A stretch of DNA of 64,000 nucleotides from an alpha proteobacterium U9-1i (GTDB lineage: Bacteria; Pseudomonadota; Alphaproteobacteria; Caulobacterales; Aquidulcibacteraceae), in contig BBSY01000003.1 of the NCBI GenBank assembly GCA_000974665.1, positions 496,001 through 560,000 of the forward strand. Reading direction: 5' to 3'. This document shows positions 44,667-53,243 of the stretch, piece by piece (within the stretch, counting starts at the first letter, position 1; every line of letters begins with the position of its first letter). The notes under the pieces were generated by a model that had not been told where the DNA came from, made no database searches, and saw nothing but the letters and a program-made list of their open reading frames with translations. A program made the translations under genes and the position numbers.

Positions 44667-45350
44667 ATGGCATGGTGGTGGTGGATAATTCCGGGCGTCG
44701 TTGGCGTCATCGGCCTGGCGATTGTCCTCTCTGGGTTGGGCTGGATGTTCCGTGGGCGCCCGTTCAAGGGCGGACGCGGTGTTTTGGGCGGCGGCCTCTT
44801 TCTCGGCATCGCTGCCGTCGTAGGGCTTTTGGGCCTCAACGTGCAGACCTACCACCGTCTTACGTATGAGCGTCAGGTTGCGTCGATTGAGATCCGCCAG
44901 AAAGGCCCTCAATTGTTTGATGCGACGGTGACGGAGCCGCCTTCGGAGCAGAATCCTCAGGGCGTCACCAACACGTTCGAGCTTCACGGTGATGAGTGGC
45001 GCATTGAAGCGCGTGTTTTGAAGTGGAAACCGTGGGCCAATGTGCTTGGGCTCGATAGCCAGTATCGGTTGGACCGTTTCTCGGGCCGCTATGCCGACAC
45101 GCAGCAGGAATTGACTGCGGAGCGCAGCGCTTACGATATTCGCCCCACGCGCAGCTCAGGGCTCGATTTGTGGCCGATTGCGCGGGAATACAGCGAGTAT
45201 TTGCCGTTGGTTGATACGCTCTATGGCTCGGGCGCATACATGCCGATGTCGGACGGCGCGCGTTACGAAGTGCGCATCACGCAGAACGGATTGATTGCAC
45301 GGCCCACTAACGAAGCGGCGGCGGAAGCGTCATCGAGCGGCTGGCAATAA
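44667..45350 (+). CDS. Uncharacterised membrane protein (227 residues)
   Basis: A 227-residue protein with two membrane spans (about 4-28 and 40-58) after a tryptophan-rich start MAWWWW. The remaining 165 residues are a soluble, probably periplasmic, domain with several Tyr/Arg-rich stretches and a beta-rich look. Similar proteins are sometimes labelled efflux-pump related in databases, but no transport motif is seen here. I do not assign a function. The 3' end overlaps the convergent nuclease gene by 21 bases. Confidence 0.72.
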   Translation: MAWWWWIIPGVVGVIGLAIVLSGLGWMFRGRPFKGGRGVLGGGLFLGIAAVVGLLGLNVQTYHRLTYERQVASIEIRQKGPQLFDATVTEPPSEQNPQGVTNTFELHGDEWRIEARVLKWKPWANVLGLDSQYRLDRFSGRYADTQQELTAERSAYDIRPTRSSGLDLWPIAREYSEYLPLVDTLYGSGAYMPMSDGARYEVRITQNGLIARPTNEAAAEASSSGWQ

Positions 45351-45710
45351 GAACGCGCCAGAACAGAAGTCAGCTTTGCGGCCGCGCCACGGCTGAGCCA
45401 ATCCGCGCGCGATCAGTCGCTCGCCGAGGTCGATGTGGTCGATCTCGATGCGGGCGACAATGCGTCCGTAGTGATCGCGTCGGCCTGTCGACATAACCTC
45501 GATCTGCGCGGCGCTGGCGACCCATTCAGTCACGTAGGCGGTGGCCGCTTCTCCGAGGGCGCGCTCCTCGGGGCATTGCGCACTTTGTCCACGTTCAGGC
45601 GCGTCGATATTCTCAACGCGAAAACGCTCATCTCCGTCGCGCAAAGTGTCTCCGTCGATCACAAACGGCTGAGCGAGAGTGAGAGCGAAAGCCAGCAAAG
45701 ATGCGAGCAT
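45330..45710 (-). CDS. Secreted thermonuclease (SNase) family protein
   Basis: A 126-residue staphylococcal nuclease-like protein. A short signal (MLASLLAFALTLAQ) is followed by the SNase core: VIDGDTLRDG with the metal aspartates, FRVENIDAPERG with Arg and Glu of the active site, and GRIVARI. The family cleaves DNA and RNA with calcium. Predicted to be exported. The ATG at 45710 opens the signal peptide; a GTG three codons upstream is less likely. Overlaps the convergent membrane protein gene at its 3' end. Confidence 0.82.
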   Translation of the reverse strand: MLASLLAFALTLAQPFVIDGDTLRDGDERFRVENIDAPERGQSAQCPEERALGEAATAYVTEWVASAAQIEVMSTGRRDHYGRIVARIEIDHIDLGERLIARGLAQPWRGRKADFCSGAFLLPAAR

Positions 45711-45752
45711 AGCAAACACAGGTAGTTTGGGCGCCTTGTAATCACCCTCGAC

Positions 45753-45776
45753 GGGTAATGCTAGCGCATTACACCC
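45753..45776. repeat. Palindrome TAATGC-TAGC-GCATTA with flanking repeats
   Basis: A 16-base perfect palindrome at 45756-45771, flanked by GGG and CACCC, lies between the divergent nuclease gene and tRNA-Leu(UAG). A related GTAATCACCC sits about 15 bases to the left. Possibly an operator or a transcript hairpin. Confidence 0.5.
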
Positions 45777-45834
45777 ATAGGTAGATTGGCGGGGCGTGGA
45801 CGACGGCGCGTCGGGCGCCTAAACCAGCGCCCGT

Positions 45835-45919
45835 GCGGACGTGGCGAAACTGGTAGACGCACCAGATTTAGGTTCTGGCGTTTCACGACGTGGGGGTTCG
45901 AGTCCCCCCGTCCGCACCA
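45835..45919 (+). tRNA. tRNA-Leu (anticodon UAG)
   Basis: Acceptor GCGGACG pairs with CGTCCGC; the anticodon stem CCAGA/TCTGG encloses TTTAGGT, giving UAG, which decodes CUA (and other CUN) leucine codons. A long variable arm is present, the T arm contains TTCGAGT, and CCA is encoded at 45917-45919. Confidence 0.97.
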
Positions 45920-46112
45920 CCGCCCTCCGTTCGAGCTTGGGGGGCCGTGACGCTGTAGCGCCGAGGCGAGGGCCGACGGGCGATTGGAGCACTGAAATCA
46001 GCCCGCTAGGGCCGCGTGGACAAGGCGGGCCCGTCCTGCCATAAGCCCCGCTTTCCAGAAGCGCCGTCGGCAGAGGACTTGCACGTAACGGCGCGCAGGC
46101 AGGTCGAGAAAA

Positions 46113-47522
46113 ATGCAGCTTACAGAGCGCCGCTCCGAGGGTCTTTTGCGTGTGTACGACGTGGTCGTGCCGGCGTCGGAGCTAGAACAGAAGCTCAAGG
46201 CCAAGATCGCCGAAGTTCAGCCGCGCGTGCGGATCAACGGCTTCCGCCCAGGCAAGGTGCCGGTGGCGCACATCCGCAAGGTCTATGGCGCGGGGATGAT
46301 GCAGGACATCATCAACGAGACTGTCCAATCCTCGACCCGTGAGAGCCTCGACAAAGCCAAGGCGCGTCCTGCCTCGGAGCCGACGCTCGATCTGAAAAGC
46401 GACATCGCCAAAGTGACGGCAGGCGAGGCCGACCTGGCCTTTGAAGTTTCGCTTGAGGTCATGCCTGAATTTGAGCCGGCGGACCTGAAATCGATCGCCA
46501 TCACGCGCCCCACGGCGCCGGTGTCCGACGAGCAGGTGGACGAAGAACTCGGCGTGCTCGCGAAGGCGAACCAAACGTATGAAGAAACGGACCGCGCGGC
46601 GAAGGACGGCGATCAAGTGACTCTTGATTTCGTGGGCAAGATTGACGGCGAGGCGTTCGATGGCGGCGCCATGACCGACGCCATTGTTGTGATTGGTGCG
46701 AAGCAATTCATCCCCGGTTTTGAAGACGAATTGGTCGGCGTGAAGGCCGGCGATACGAAGGTGCTGAACGTCACGTTTCCTGCCGATTACGGCGCGCAGC
46801 ATCTGGCCGGCAAAGCCGCGCAATTCGAGTCTACGATCAAGAAGGTGAGCGCGCCGAAAGAGGGTGGACCCGACGATGCGTGGGCGCAATCGCTCGGCCT
46901 TGAGAGTCTCAAGGCGGTGAAGGATTTGCTGCGCCAGCGTTTGGAATCCAACCACACGCAGCAATCGCGCATGAAGGCTAAGCGCGCGCTGTTTGATAAG
47001 CTCGACGAACTGCACGATTTCGACCTGCCGCCGCGAATGCTGGAGGCCGAGTTCCAACAAATCTGGCGCCAGGTCGATGCGGACCGTGTCGCTGGCCGGC
47101 TTGACCCGACAGATCAGGGCAAAAGCGAAGATGAGTTGAAAACCGAGTATCGCAAGATCGCCGAACGGCGCGTGCGGTTGGGCCTGCTGCTCGCTGAGAT
47201 TGGCCGACGCCACAAGATCGAAGTGAGCGATCAGGAAGTGGCTCAGGAGATCGCCAAGATCGCCCGCGGCTATCCGGGTCAGGAGCGTCAGATCTTTGAG
47301 ATGTATCAAAAGAACGCGCAACTCGTGGCGACGGCCCGTGCGCCGCTCTACGAGGACAAGGTCGTCAACTACGTTCTCGAACTTATTAAGGTCACCGACG
47401 AAACCGTGAGCCGCGAACATCTGTTCGCAGACGATGATCCGGAAATCGCGGCAGTGGCCAAGGGTGAGGCTAAGAAGCCCAAGAAATCCAAGGCTAAGGC
47501 CGAGGCCAAGGCCGAGGACTGA
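46113..47522 (+). CDS. tig: Trigger factor
   Basis: Ribosome-bound chaperone that meets nascent chains. The 469 residues begin with the ribosome-binding domain; the signature GFRPGKVP is at residues 43-50. The FKBP-like PPIase domain (about 150-240, DGDQVTLDFVGKIDGEAFDGG) follows, then the C-terminal helical cradle. The tail is unusually lysine/alanine rich (KKPKKSKAKAEAKAED). Starts the tig-clpP-clpX-lon group typical of proteobacteria. It follows tRNA-Leu(UAG) by about 190 bases, where no other gene is seen. Confidence 0.96.
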   Translation: MQLTERRSEGLLRVYDVVVPASELEQKLKAKIAEVQPRVRINGFRPGKVPVAHIRKVYGAGMMQDIINETVQSSTRESLDKAKARPASEPTLDLKSDIAKVTAGEADLAFEVSLEVMPEFEPADLKSIAITRPTAPVSDEQVDEELGVLAKANQTYEETDRAAKDGDQVTLDFVGKIDGEAFDGGAMTDAIVVIGAKQFIPGFEDELVGVKAGDTKVLNVTFPADYGAQHLAGKAAQFESTIKKVSAPKEGGPDDAWAQSLGLESLKAVKDLLRQRLESNHTQQSRMKAKRALFDKLDELHDFDLPPRMLEAEFQQIWRQVDADRVAGRLDPTDQGKSEDELKTEYRKIAERRVRLGLLLAEIGRRHKIEVSDQEVAQEIAKIARGYPGQERQIFEMYQKNAQLVATARAPLYEDKVVNYVLELIKVTDETVSREHLFADDDPEIAAVAKGEAKKPKKSKAKAEAKAED

Positions 47523-47648
47523 GTTAATCGTCAGCAGCGCTGACCGTGGCGTCGCAAGCAGGGCTTGCGGCGAACGCTGAGGCGTCAAATATGAAGCCGG
47601 CGCCGGGTGGCGATTCCTTAGCCCGTCGCGGAACCCCGAAAGGCCGCC

Positions 47649-48275
47649 ATGACCGACCACGCCGAAAGATACATGAACCTCGTCCCGATGGTGGTCGAGC
47701 AGACCAGCCGCGGCGAGCGAGCGTTCGACATCTTCTCGCGCCTCCTGAAGGAGCGGATCGTGTTTGTGACGGGGGGGATGGATGACGGGCTGGCGAGCCT
47801 CGTCACGGCGCAGCTTTTGTTCTTGGAGTCAGAAAACCCGAAGCGCGAAATCGCCATGTATATCAATAGCCCAGGCGGCTATGTGACGTCTGGCCTCGCT
47901 GTTTACGACACCATGCAATACATCCGCAGCCCGGTTTCCACGGTTTGCATCGGTCAGGCCGCGTCTATGGGGTCGCTATTGCTGGCGGCGGGGGAGAAGG
48001 GCTTGCGTATCTGCTTGCCCAACGCGCGCGTCATGCTGCACCAGCCTTCGGGTGGTTACCGAGGACCCGCGTCAGACATCGAGCGTCACGCCGAAGACAT
48101 TCTGGCCACGAAGCGACGTCTGAACGAAATCTACGTCAAGCATACCGGCCAGCCCTACGAGAAGGTCGAAAGGACGCTCGACCGCGACTTCTTCATGACC
48201 GCAGAGGAAGCCAAATCCTGGGGCATTGTCGATCGTGTTTACGAAAAACGCGAGCTGACTGAAGGCCAGTCGTAA
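47649..48275 (+). CDS. clpP: ATP-dependent Clp protease proteolytic subunit
   Basis: Serine protease that degrades substrates unfolded by ClpX or ClpA. At 208 residues it is the usual size. The catalytic triad is Ser106 ([10 protein letters not shown]), His131 ([10 protein letters not shown]) and Asp180 ([10 protein letters not shown]), with the oxyanion glycines in [11 protein letters not shown]. The gap to clpX is 236 bases, so clpX may have its own promoter; the gap carries a pair of 9-base direct repeats. Confidence 0.97.
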   Translation: MTDHAERYMNLVPMVVEQTSRGERAFDIFSRLLKERIVFVTGGMDDGLASLVTAQLLFLESENPKREIAMYINSPGGYVTSGLAVYDTMQYIRSPVSTVCIGQAASMGSLLLAAGEKGLRICLPNARVMLHQPSGGYRGPASDIERHAEDILATKRRLNEIYVKHTGQPYEKVERTLDRDFFMTAEEAKSWGIVDRVYEKRELTEGQS

Positions 48276-48409
48276 TCGTTGCAAGTGCGGGATAAGTCTG
48301 ACTTTTCTTAATTCGGCTTGGCGCCTGGAGCGCTTGCGGCCCCTTCCTTGCTATGGTCGTATCAACCTGGGCTGCAGGGTCGGGTCTGGTGAACGGTTTT
48401 GTAAGGGAT

Positions 48410-48451
48410 GGCGAGCCACCATATAGGTTAGCGGGCGTATAGGGCGAGCCA
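48410..48451 (+). repeat. Direct repeats GGCGAGCCA spaced by 33 bases upstream of clpX
   Basis: Two identical nine-base copies (48410-48418 and 48443-48451) lie in the 236-base clpP-clpX gap, each next to an ATATAGG/TATAGG stretch, on roughly the same face of the helix (33 bases apart, about three turns). May be regulator half-sites. Confidence 0.35.
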
Positions 48452-48511
48452 TAAGCTTGCCTTGTTCAGCCACCTATCATTGGCGAACGCTTCGCCCGCA
48501 GAGGACAATGC

Positions 48512-49780
48512 ATGAGCAAGGGCACGACCAGCGGAGAGTCAAAGAACACTCTCTATTGCTCGTTCTGCGGCAAGAGCCAGCACGAGGTCCGCAAGCTTAT
48601 TGCTGGCCCGACGGTGTTCATCTGCGACGAGTGCGTTGAGCTCTGCATGGACATCATCCGCGAGGAGCACAAAACCTCGCTTGTGAAGTCCAAGGAAGGC
48701 GTGCCGAGCCCCAAGGACATCAAGGACGTTCTGGACGATTATGTCGTCGGCCAAGACCATGCCAAGCGCGTGCTGTCGGTGGCGGTGCACAATCACTACA
48801 AACGTCTGAACCACGCGACGAAGAACCAAGACGTCGAACTCGCGAAGTCGAACATTCTGCTGATCGGGCCGACGGGCTGCGGCAAGACGCTGCTCGCGCA
48901 AACTTTGGCGCGCATCATCGACGTGCCGTTCACGATGGCGGACGCGACGACTTTGACCGAAGCTGGTTATGTCGGTGAGGACGTTGAAAACATCATTCTG
49001 AAGCTGCTGCAGGCTGCTGACTACAATGTCGAACGCGCGCAGCGCGGCATCGTCTACATCGACGAAGTCGATAAGATTTCGCGCAAGTCCGACAATCCAA
49101 GCATTACGCGCGACGTGTCGGGCGAGGGCGTGCAGCAAGCGCTCTTGAAGATCATGGAAGGCACGGTGGCTTCGGTTCCTCCCCAAGGTGGCCGTAAGCA
49201 TCCGCAGCAAGAATTCTTGCAGGTCGACACGACGAACATCTTGTTCATTTGCGGCGGTGCGTTCGCTGGCTTGGACAAGATCATTTCGGCGCGCGGCAAA
49301 GGCTCGGCGATGGGCTTTGGCGCGACGGTTCGCGATCCGGAAGATCGCCGCACTGGAGAAGTGCTGCGCGAAATCGAGCCAGACGATTTGTTGAAGTTTG
49401 GCCTGATTCCGGAATTCGTCGGCCGCCTGCCGGTTCTGGCGACGCTTGAGGATCTAGACGAGCCGGCGCTGGTGACGATTCTGACCGAACCAAAGAACGC
49501 TCTGGTGAAGCAGTACCAACGTATGTTCGAGATGGAGAACGTTCGTCTTTCCTTCCCGAACGAGGCGCTTGGGGCGATCGCCCGTAAGGCGATTGCGCGC
49601 AAAACCGGCGCGCGTGGATTGCGGTCGATTCTCGAAGGCTTGTTGCTCGACACCATGTTCGACCTGCCGTCGATGCGCGGCGTGGAAGAGGTTGTGGTGT
49701 CCGCGGATGTCGTCGATGGCCGCGCCAAGCCGCTGCACATCTACTCCGAACGCCGCAACGGCCAAGACGCCGCCGGCTGA
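48512..49780 (+). CDS. clpX: ATP-dependent Clp protease ATP-binding subunit ClpX
   Basis: AAA+ unfoldase that delivers substrates to ClpP. The 422 residues start with the zinc-binding domain (Cys16, Cys19, Cys38 and Cys41, in LYCSFCGKS and ICDECVEL). Walker A GPTGCGKT is at 119-126, Walker B in [11 protein letters not shown], and the pore loop GYVG lies near 154. The ATG follows GCAGAGGACAATGC, a modest ribosome site. In Caulobacterales ClpXP drives cell-cycle proteolysis of CtrA and others. A GC-rich hairpin follows about 40 bases after the stop. Confidence 0.97.
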   Translation: MSKGTTSGESKNTLYCSFCGKSQHEVRKLIAGPTVFICDECVELCMDIIREEHKTSLVKSKEGVPSPKDIKDVLDDYVVGQDHAKRVLSVAVHNHYKRLNHATKNQDVELAKSNILLIGPTGCGKTLLAQTLARIIDVPFTMADATTLTEAGYVGEDVENIILKLLQAADYNVERAQRGIVYIDEVDKISRKSDNPSITRDVSGEGVQQALLKIMEGTVASVPPQGGRKHPQQEFLQVDTTNILFICGGAFAGLDKIISARGKGSAMGFGATVRDPEDRRTGEVLREIEPDDLLKFGLIPEFVGRLPVLATLEDLDEPALVTILTEPKNALVKQYQRMFEMENVRLSFPNEALGAIARKAIARKTGARGLRSILEGLLLDTMFDLPSMRGVEEVVVSADVVDGRAKPLHIYSERRNGQDAAG

Positions 49781-49818
49781 ACGGAAGCTGAATCTTAATT
49801 AGAATCGCATCGCTTTGA

Positions 49819-49841
49819 AACGCGCCGGCTAGCGGCGCGTT
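49819..49841 (+). terminator. 9-bp perfect hairpin after clpX
   Basis: AACGCGCCG pairs with CGGCGCGTT around GCTAG, 38 bases after the clpX stop. There is no strong T-run (GTGAGC follows), so it is a weak intrinsic terminator or an mRNA stabiliser. Confidence 0.5.
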
Positions 49842-49873
49842 GTGAGCGTGCGTGGATGTTTCGCCCGGGTGCT

Positions 49874-49904
49874 CTTGAAGCAACGGGCAAACGCTTCCAC
49901 ATTT
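49874..49904 (+). promoter_or_regulatory. Putative sigma-32 promoter of lon
   Basis: CTTGAAG (49874-49880) and CCACATTT (49897-49904), 16 bases apart, match the heat-shock consensus CTTGAAA and CCCCATNT at six of seven and six of the seven specified positions. The lon ATG is 63 bases downstream. Fits heat induction of Lon. Confidence 0.6.
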
Positions 49905-49966
49905 TCGATTGTTAACGCGCGCCGTGAGGCGGCTTTGCCTTAAGGCGGCGCGCGAAGGAGCCCAAG

Positions 49967-52363
49967 ATGGCCGAAGCCCGCGTCCTCCCCGTTCTGCCGC
50001 TGCGCGACATCGTCGTCTATCCGAAGATGGCCGCGCCGCTGTTCGTCGGCCGTGCGAAATCCGTTCGCGCGCTCGATGAGGTGATGAAGAAGGACAAGCA
50101 AATCCTGCTCGCCGCGCAGATGGATGCGTCCGAGGACGAACCCGCGGCTGATCGTATTTACAAGATCGGCACGATCGCCACCGTCGTGCAATTGCTCAAG
50201 TTGCCAGACGGCACAGTGCGTGTGCTTGTCGAAGGCGGAGCGCGTGCGCGTGTCAGCCAGTTCGTAGACAACAACGAGTTCTTCGAAGCGAGCGTCGAGG
50301 AGATCGAAGAAGAAAATGCGGACTCCCCGGAAGCGAAAGCGGTCGCACGCGCCGTGATGGAGCAGTGGGAGAGTTTTTCGAAACTGTCCCGCAAGGCGCC
50401 GCAGGAAGTGCAGCAATCGATTGCGCAGATCACGGAGCCGTCGCGTCTGGCCGATACGATCGCCGGCCACTTGGGCGTGAAGATCTCCGACAAGCAAGCA
50501 TTGCTCGAGCAAGCGGATGTGCCGCAGCGTTTGGAGAAGATCCTATCGTTGATCGAAGGCGAGATCGGAATGCTCCAAGTCGAGCGTAAGATCCGCAATC
50601 GCGTGAAGCGTCAAATGGAGAAGACGCAGCGCGAGTATTATCTCAACGAGCAGATGAAGGCGATTCAGCGCGAGTTAGGTGATGGCGATGAAGGCCGTGA
50701 AGATATCGCCGAGCTGGAAAATCGCATCCGCAACACGAAGCTCTCAAAGGACGCGAAGGTCAAAGCGGAAGCGGAGCTGAAGAAGCTGCGGCAGATGTCG
50801 CCGATGAGCGCGGAATCGACCGTGGTGCGTAATTATCTCGACTGGATGCTCTCGCTTCCCTGGGGCGTGAAAAAGAAGGTCAAAAAGGATATCGACGCCG
50901 CGCAAAAGGTGCTCGACGAGGACCATTACGGCCTCGACAAGGTGAAAGATCGCATCCTCGAATATCTCGCGGTTCAGGCGCGCACGAACAAATTGCGCGG
51001 CCCGATCCTCTGCTTGGTTGGCCCGCCGGGCGTCGGCAAGACCTCGCTTGGCCGTTCGATCGCGAAGGCGACCGGTCGTGATTTCGTGCGCATGTCGCTC
51101 GGCGGCGTGCGTGACGAGGCGGAGATTCGCGGTCACCGCCGGACCTACATCGGCTCGATGCCCGGGCGCGTGATTCAGTCGATGAAGAAGGCCAAGAGCG
51201 CCAATCCGCTTTTCCTGCTCGACGAGATCGACAAGTTGGGCGCCGACTATCGCGGCGATCCTTCGGCGGCGCTGCTCGAAGTGTTGGACCCAGAGCAGAA
51301 CTCCTCGTTCAACGATCACTATCTCGAGGTTGATTACGACCTCTCCGACGTGTTGTTCATCACCACCGCGAACAGCCTCAACATGCCTCAGCCCCTGCTG
51401 GACCGCATGGAGATCATCCGCATCCCTGGCTATACCGAGGATGAGAAACTCGAGATCGCCAAGCGCCATTTGCTGCCGAAGCAATACGAGAACAACGGCC
51501 TGAAGAAGTCCGAGTTCAGCGTGACGGAGGACGCGCTGCGCGACCTTATCCGCCGCTACACGCGCGAAGCTGGCGTGCGTTCGCTCGAACGTGAAATCGG
51601 CAACCTTGCGCGGAAGGCCGTGCGTCAGCTGGAGCAGAAGAAGGCGACGAAGGTTGAAATCACCGTCGACAACCTTCCAGATTTCGCTGGCGTGTGGAAA
51701 TATCGCTTTGGCGAGACCGATCAAGAAGATCGCGTGGGCGTGATTACTGGCCTCGCGTGGACGGAAGTTGGCGGCGATCTGCTGACGATCGAAGCCGTCG
51801 CGATGCCCGGCAAGGGCACGATGACGGTGACCGGCAATTTGCGCGATGTGATGAAAGAATCCATCTCAGCGGCAAATTCCTACGTGCGGTCGCGCGCAAT
51901 AGAGTTTGGCGTGAAGCCGCCCTTGTTCCGCACGCGCGATATCCACGTCCATGTACCGGAAGGCGCCACACCGAAGGACGGACCGTCGGCAGGGGTCGCG
52001 ATGGCGACGGCGATCGTGTCGGTGCTCACCAACAATCCGATCCGCAAGGACATCGCGATGACTGGTGAGATCACGCTTCGTGGCCGGGTTCTGCCAATCG
52101 GAGGCCTAAAGGAGAAGCTCCTGGCGGCGCTGCGCGGCGGCGTGAAGATGGTGCTGATCCCAAAGGAGAACGAGAAGGACCTCGCGGACATTCCGGACAA
52201 CGTGAAGGCGGGCCTAGAGATCATTCCGGTCGCCACCGTTGACGAAGTGCTCGCCAAGGCGCTCACGCGACCGCTGACGCCAATCGAGTGGACCGATGAA
52301 GACGAGGTTGCCGCCGAGCGCCGCGAGAACGGCGAAGGCCGTGAGGGCGCGCGCCCCCATTAG
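49967..52363 (+). CDS. lon: ATP-dependent protease Lon
   Basis: AAA+ serine protease for misfolded and regulatory proteins. The 798 residues contain the Lon N-terminal substrate domain (1-300), Walker A GPPGVGKT at 352-359, and the protease domain with Ser674 in [11 protein letters not shown] and Lys717 in [11 protein letters not shown], the catalytic dyad. In Caulobacter, Lon degrades DnaA and CcrM. A heat-shock-like promoter lies upstream; the stop codon is located in a hairpin loop. Confidence 0.97.
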   Translation: MAEARVLPVLPLRDIVVYPKMAAPLFVGRAKSVRALDEVMKKDKQILLAAQMDASEDEPAADRIYKIGTIATVVQLLKLPDGTVRVLVEGGARARVSQFVDNNEFFEASVEEIEEENADSPEAKAVARAVMEQWESFSKLSRKAPQEVQQSIAQITEPSRLADTIAGHLGVKISDKQALLEQADVPQRLEKILSLIEGEIGMLQVERKIRNRVKRQMEKTQREYYLNEQMKAIQRELGDGDEGREDIAELENRIRNTKLSKDAKVKAEAELKKLRQMSPMSAESTVVRNYLDWMLSLPWGVKKKVKKDIDAAQKVLDEDHYGLDKVKDRILEYLAVQARTNKLRGPILCLVGPPGVGKTSLGRSIAKATGRDFVRMSLGGVRDEAEIRGHRRTYIGSMPGRVIQSMKKAKSANPLFLLDEIDKLGADYRGDPSAALLEVLDPEQNSSFNDHYLEVDYDLSDVLFITTANSLNMPQPLLDRMEIIRIPGYTEDEKLEIAKRHLLPKQYENNGLKKSEFSVTEDALRDLIRRYTREAGVRSLEREIGNLARKAVRQLEQKKATKVEITVDNLPDFAGVWKYRFGETDQEDRVGVITGLAWTEVGGDLLTIEAVAMPGKGTMTVTGNLRDVMKESISAANSYVRSRAIEFGVKPPLFRTRDIHVHVPEGATPKDGPSAGVAMATAIVSVLTNNPIRKDIAMTGEITLRGRVLPIGGLKEKLLAALRGGVKMVLIPKENEKDLADIPDNVKAGLEIIPVATVDEVLAKALTRPLTPIEWTDEDEVAAERRENGEGREGARPH

Positions 52364-52370
52364 GGGGCGC
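52351..52370 (+). terminator. 8-bp hairpin spanning the lon stop codon
   Basis: GCGCCCCC pairs with GGGGGCGC; the loop ATTA contains the start of the lon TAG stop (52361-52363). No T-run follows. It may affect translation termination or act as a transcription barrier. Confidence 0.45.
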
Positions 52371-52415
52371 AAACCCTTGCCAGGGCGGGCGAAATAACCC
52401 AAGCGTAAGGACGGC

Positions 52416-52455
52416 AGGGCCGTACCCGGTTTGTTTCGGCGCCGGGTGCGGCCCT
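52416..52455 (+). terminator. 14-bp hairpin between lon and hupB
   Basis: AGGGCCGTACCCGG pairs with CCGGGTGCGGCCCT (one G-U pair) around TTTGTTTCGGCG. It is 33 bases before the hupB ATG and is followed by CGTTATATTG. It could end the lon transcript, or be a leader hairpin of hupB. Confidence 0.5.
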
Positions 52456-52488
52456 CGTTATATTGATCGAGGTCATGAGGGGTTCAGG

Positions 52489-52761
52489 ATGAACAAGGCA
52501 GAACTGGTCGCGGACGTGGCCGAGCGCATGGCGGAATCCAAGATGAAGGCGCAAGAGGCCGTTGATGCGGTGTTCGACGCGCTGATGGCCGCCCTGAAGC
52601 GTGGCGACGATGTGCGCCTGCCGCCGTTCGGCGTCTTCGACGTCAAAGAAACCGCTGCGCGCACGGCGCGGAACCCCCAGACCGGCCAAGAGGTCAAAGT
52701 TCCGGCCGGCAAAAAGGCGCGCTTCAAGCCAGGCAAGGCGCTGAAGGAAGCGCTGAACTAA
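52489..52761 (+). CDS. hupB: DNA-binding protein HU
   Basis: Histone-like DNA-bending protein of 90 residues. It begins MNKAELVADVAERM and contains the signature GDDVRLPPFGVFDVKETAARTARNPQTGQEV, with the intercalating proline in ARNPQTG. Typical HU-beta position after lon. RBS: AGGGGTTCAGG upstream. An intrinsic terminator follows. Confidence 0.96.
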   Translation: MNKAELVADVAERMAESKMKAQEAVDAVFDALMAALKRGDDVRLPPFGVFDVKETAARTARNPQTGQEVKVPAGKKARFKPGKALKEALN

Positions 52762-52772
52762 GCGAGACCGAG

Positions 52773-52805
52773 AAGGGGCGGCACGGGGCCGCCCTTTCCA
52801 TTTTT
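52773..52805 (+). terminator. Rho-independent terminator of hupB
   Basis: AAGGGGCGGC pairs with GCCGCCCTT (one bulged G) and is followed by TTCCATTTTT, 12 bases after the hupB stop. Confidence 0.75.
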
Positions 52806-52829
52806 ACCCTGCTTGTGTAGCCAGACGCG

Positions 52830-53135
52830 ATGCTTGCGAAGATCTACCGCCCCGCGAAAAACGCGATGCAATCCGGCAAGGCCAACACCCGCCAGTGGGT
52901 GCTGGAGTTCGAGGCCAGCGCCGCGTCACGCCCCGAAGCGTTGATGGGCTGGACCAGTTCGCCGGACGCCAGCGGCCAAGTTCGCATGCGTTTCGATACA
53001 AAAGAACAAGCGATTGAATTCGCGCGCGCGCACGGCTTGCCGCATCAGGTCACCGAACCGAGCGAACCGAAGCGCATCCCCAGAGCATACGCGGACAATT
53101 TCGCGTTCCGCCGCCGCGAGCCCTGGTCGCACTGA
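52830..53135 (+). CDS. NDUFS4-like complex I accessory subunit
   Basis: A 101-residue protein of the ETC complex I subunit conserved region family, homologous to mitochondrial NDUFS4 (18 kDa) of NADH dehydrogenase. It starts MLAKIYRPAKNAMQSGKANT and has the conserved WTSSPDASGQVRMRFDTKEQA segment and a terminal RRREPW. Such subunits are found only in alphaproteobacteria and mitochondria, a strong lineage marker. It stabilises the NADH dehydrogenase arm. Followed 31 bases later by tRNA-Arg. Confidence 0.94.
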   Translation: MLAKIYRPAKNAMQSGKANTRQWVLEFEASAASRPEALMGWTSSPDASGQVRMRFDTKEQAIEFARAHGLPHQVTEPSEPKRIPRAYADNFAFRRREPWSH

Positions 53136-53166
53136 GTGCGGCTCGCGTGCTAGAGGCTCGCTTGAA

Positions 53167-53243
53167 GCGCCCATAGCTCAACTGGATAGAGCACCCGCCT
53201 TCTAAGCGGGCGGTTGCAGGTTCGAGTCCTGCTGGGCGCGCCA
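53167..53243 (+). tRNA. tRNA-Arg (anticodon UCU)
   Basis: Acceptor GCGCCCA pairs with TGGGCGC. The anticodon stem CCCGC/GCGGG encloses CTTCTAA, giving UCU, which decodes AGA arginine. CCA is encoded at 53241-53243. The next base begins the stop codon of the convergent metC gene. No promoter of its own is evident; it may be read from the upstream gene. Confidence 0.97.

Noticed and set aside
47530-47544. GTCAGC-AGC-GCTGAC hairpin after tig
   Set aside because: Short stem, no T-run; not a supported terminator.
46182-47660. A 492-codon minus-strand open frame opposite tig
   Set aside because: Antisense shadow; tig on the plus strand has full family features.
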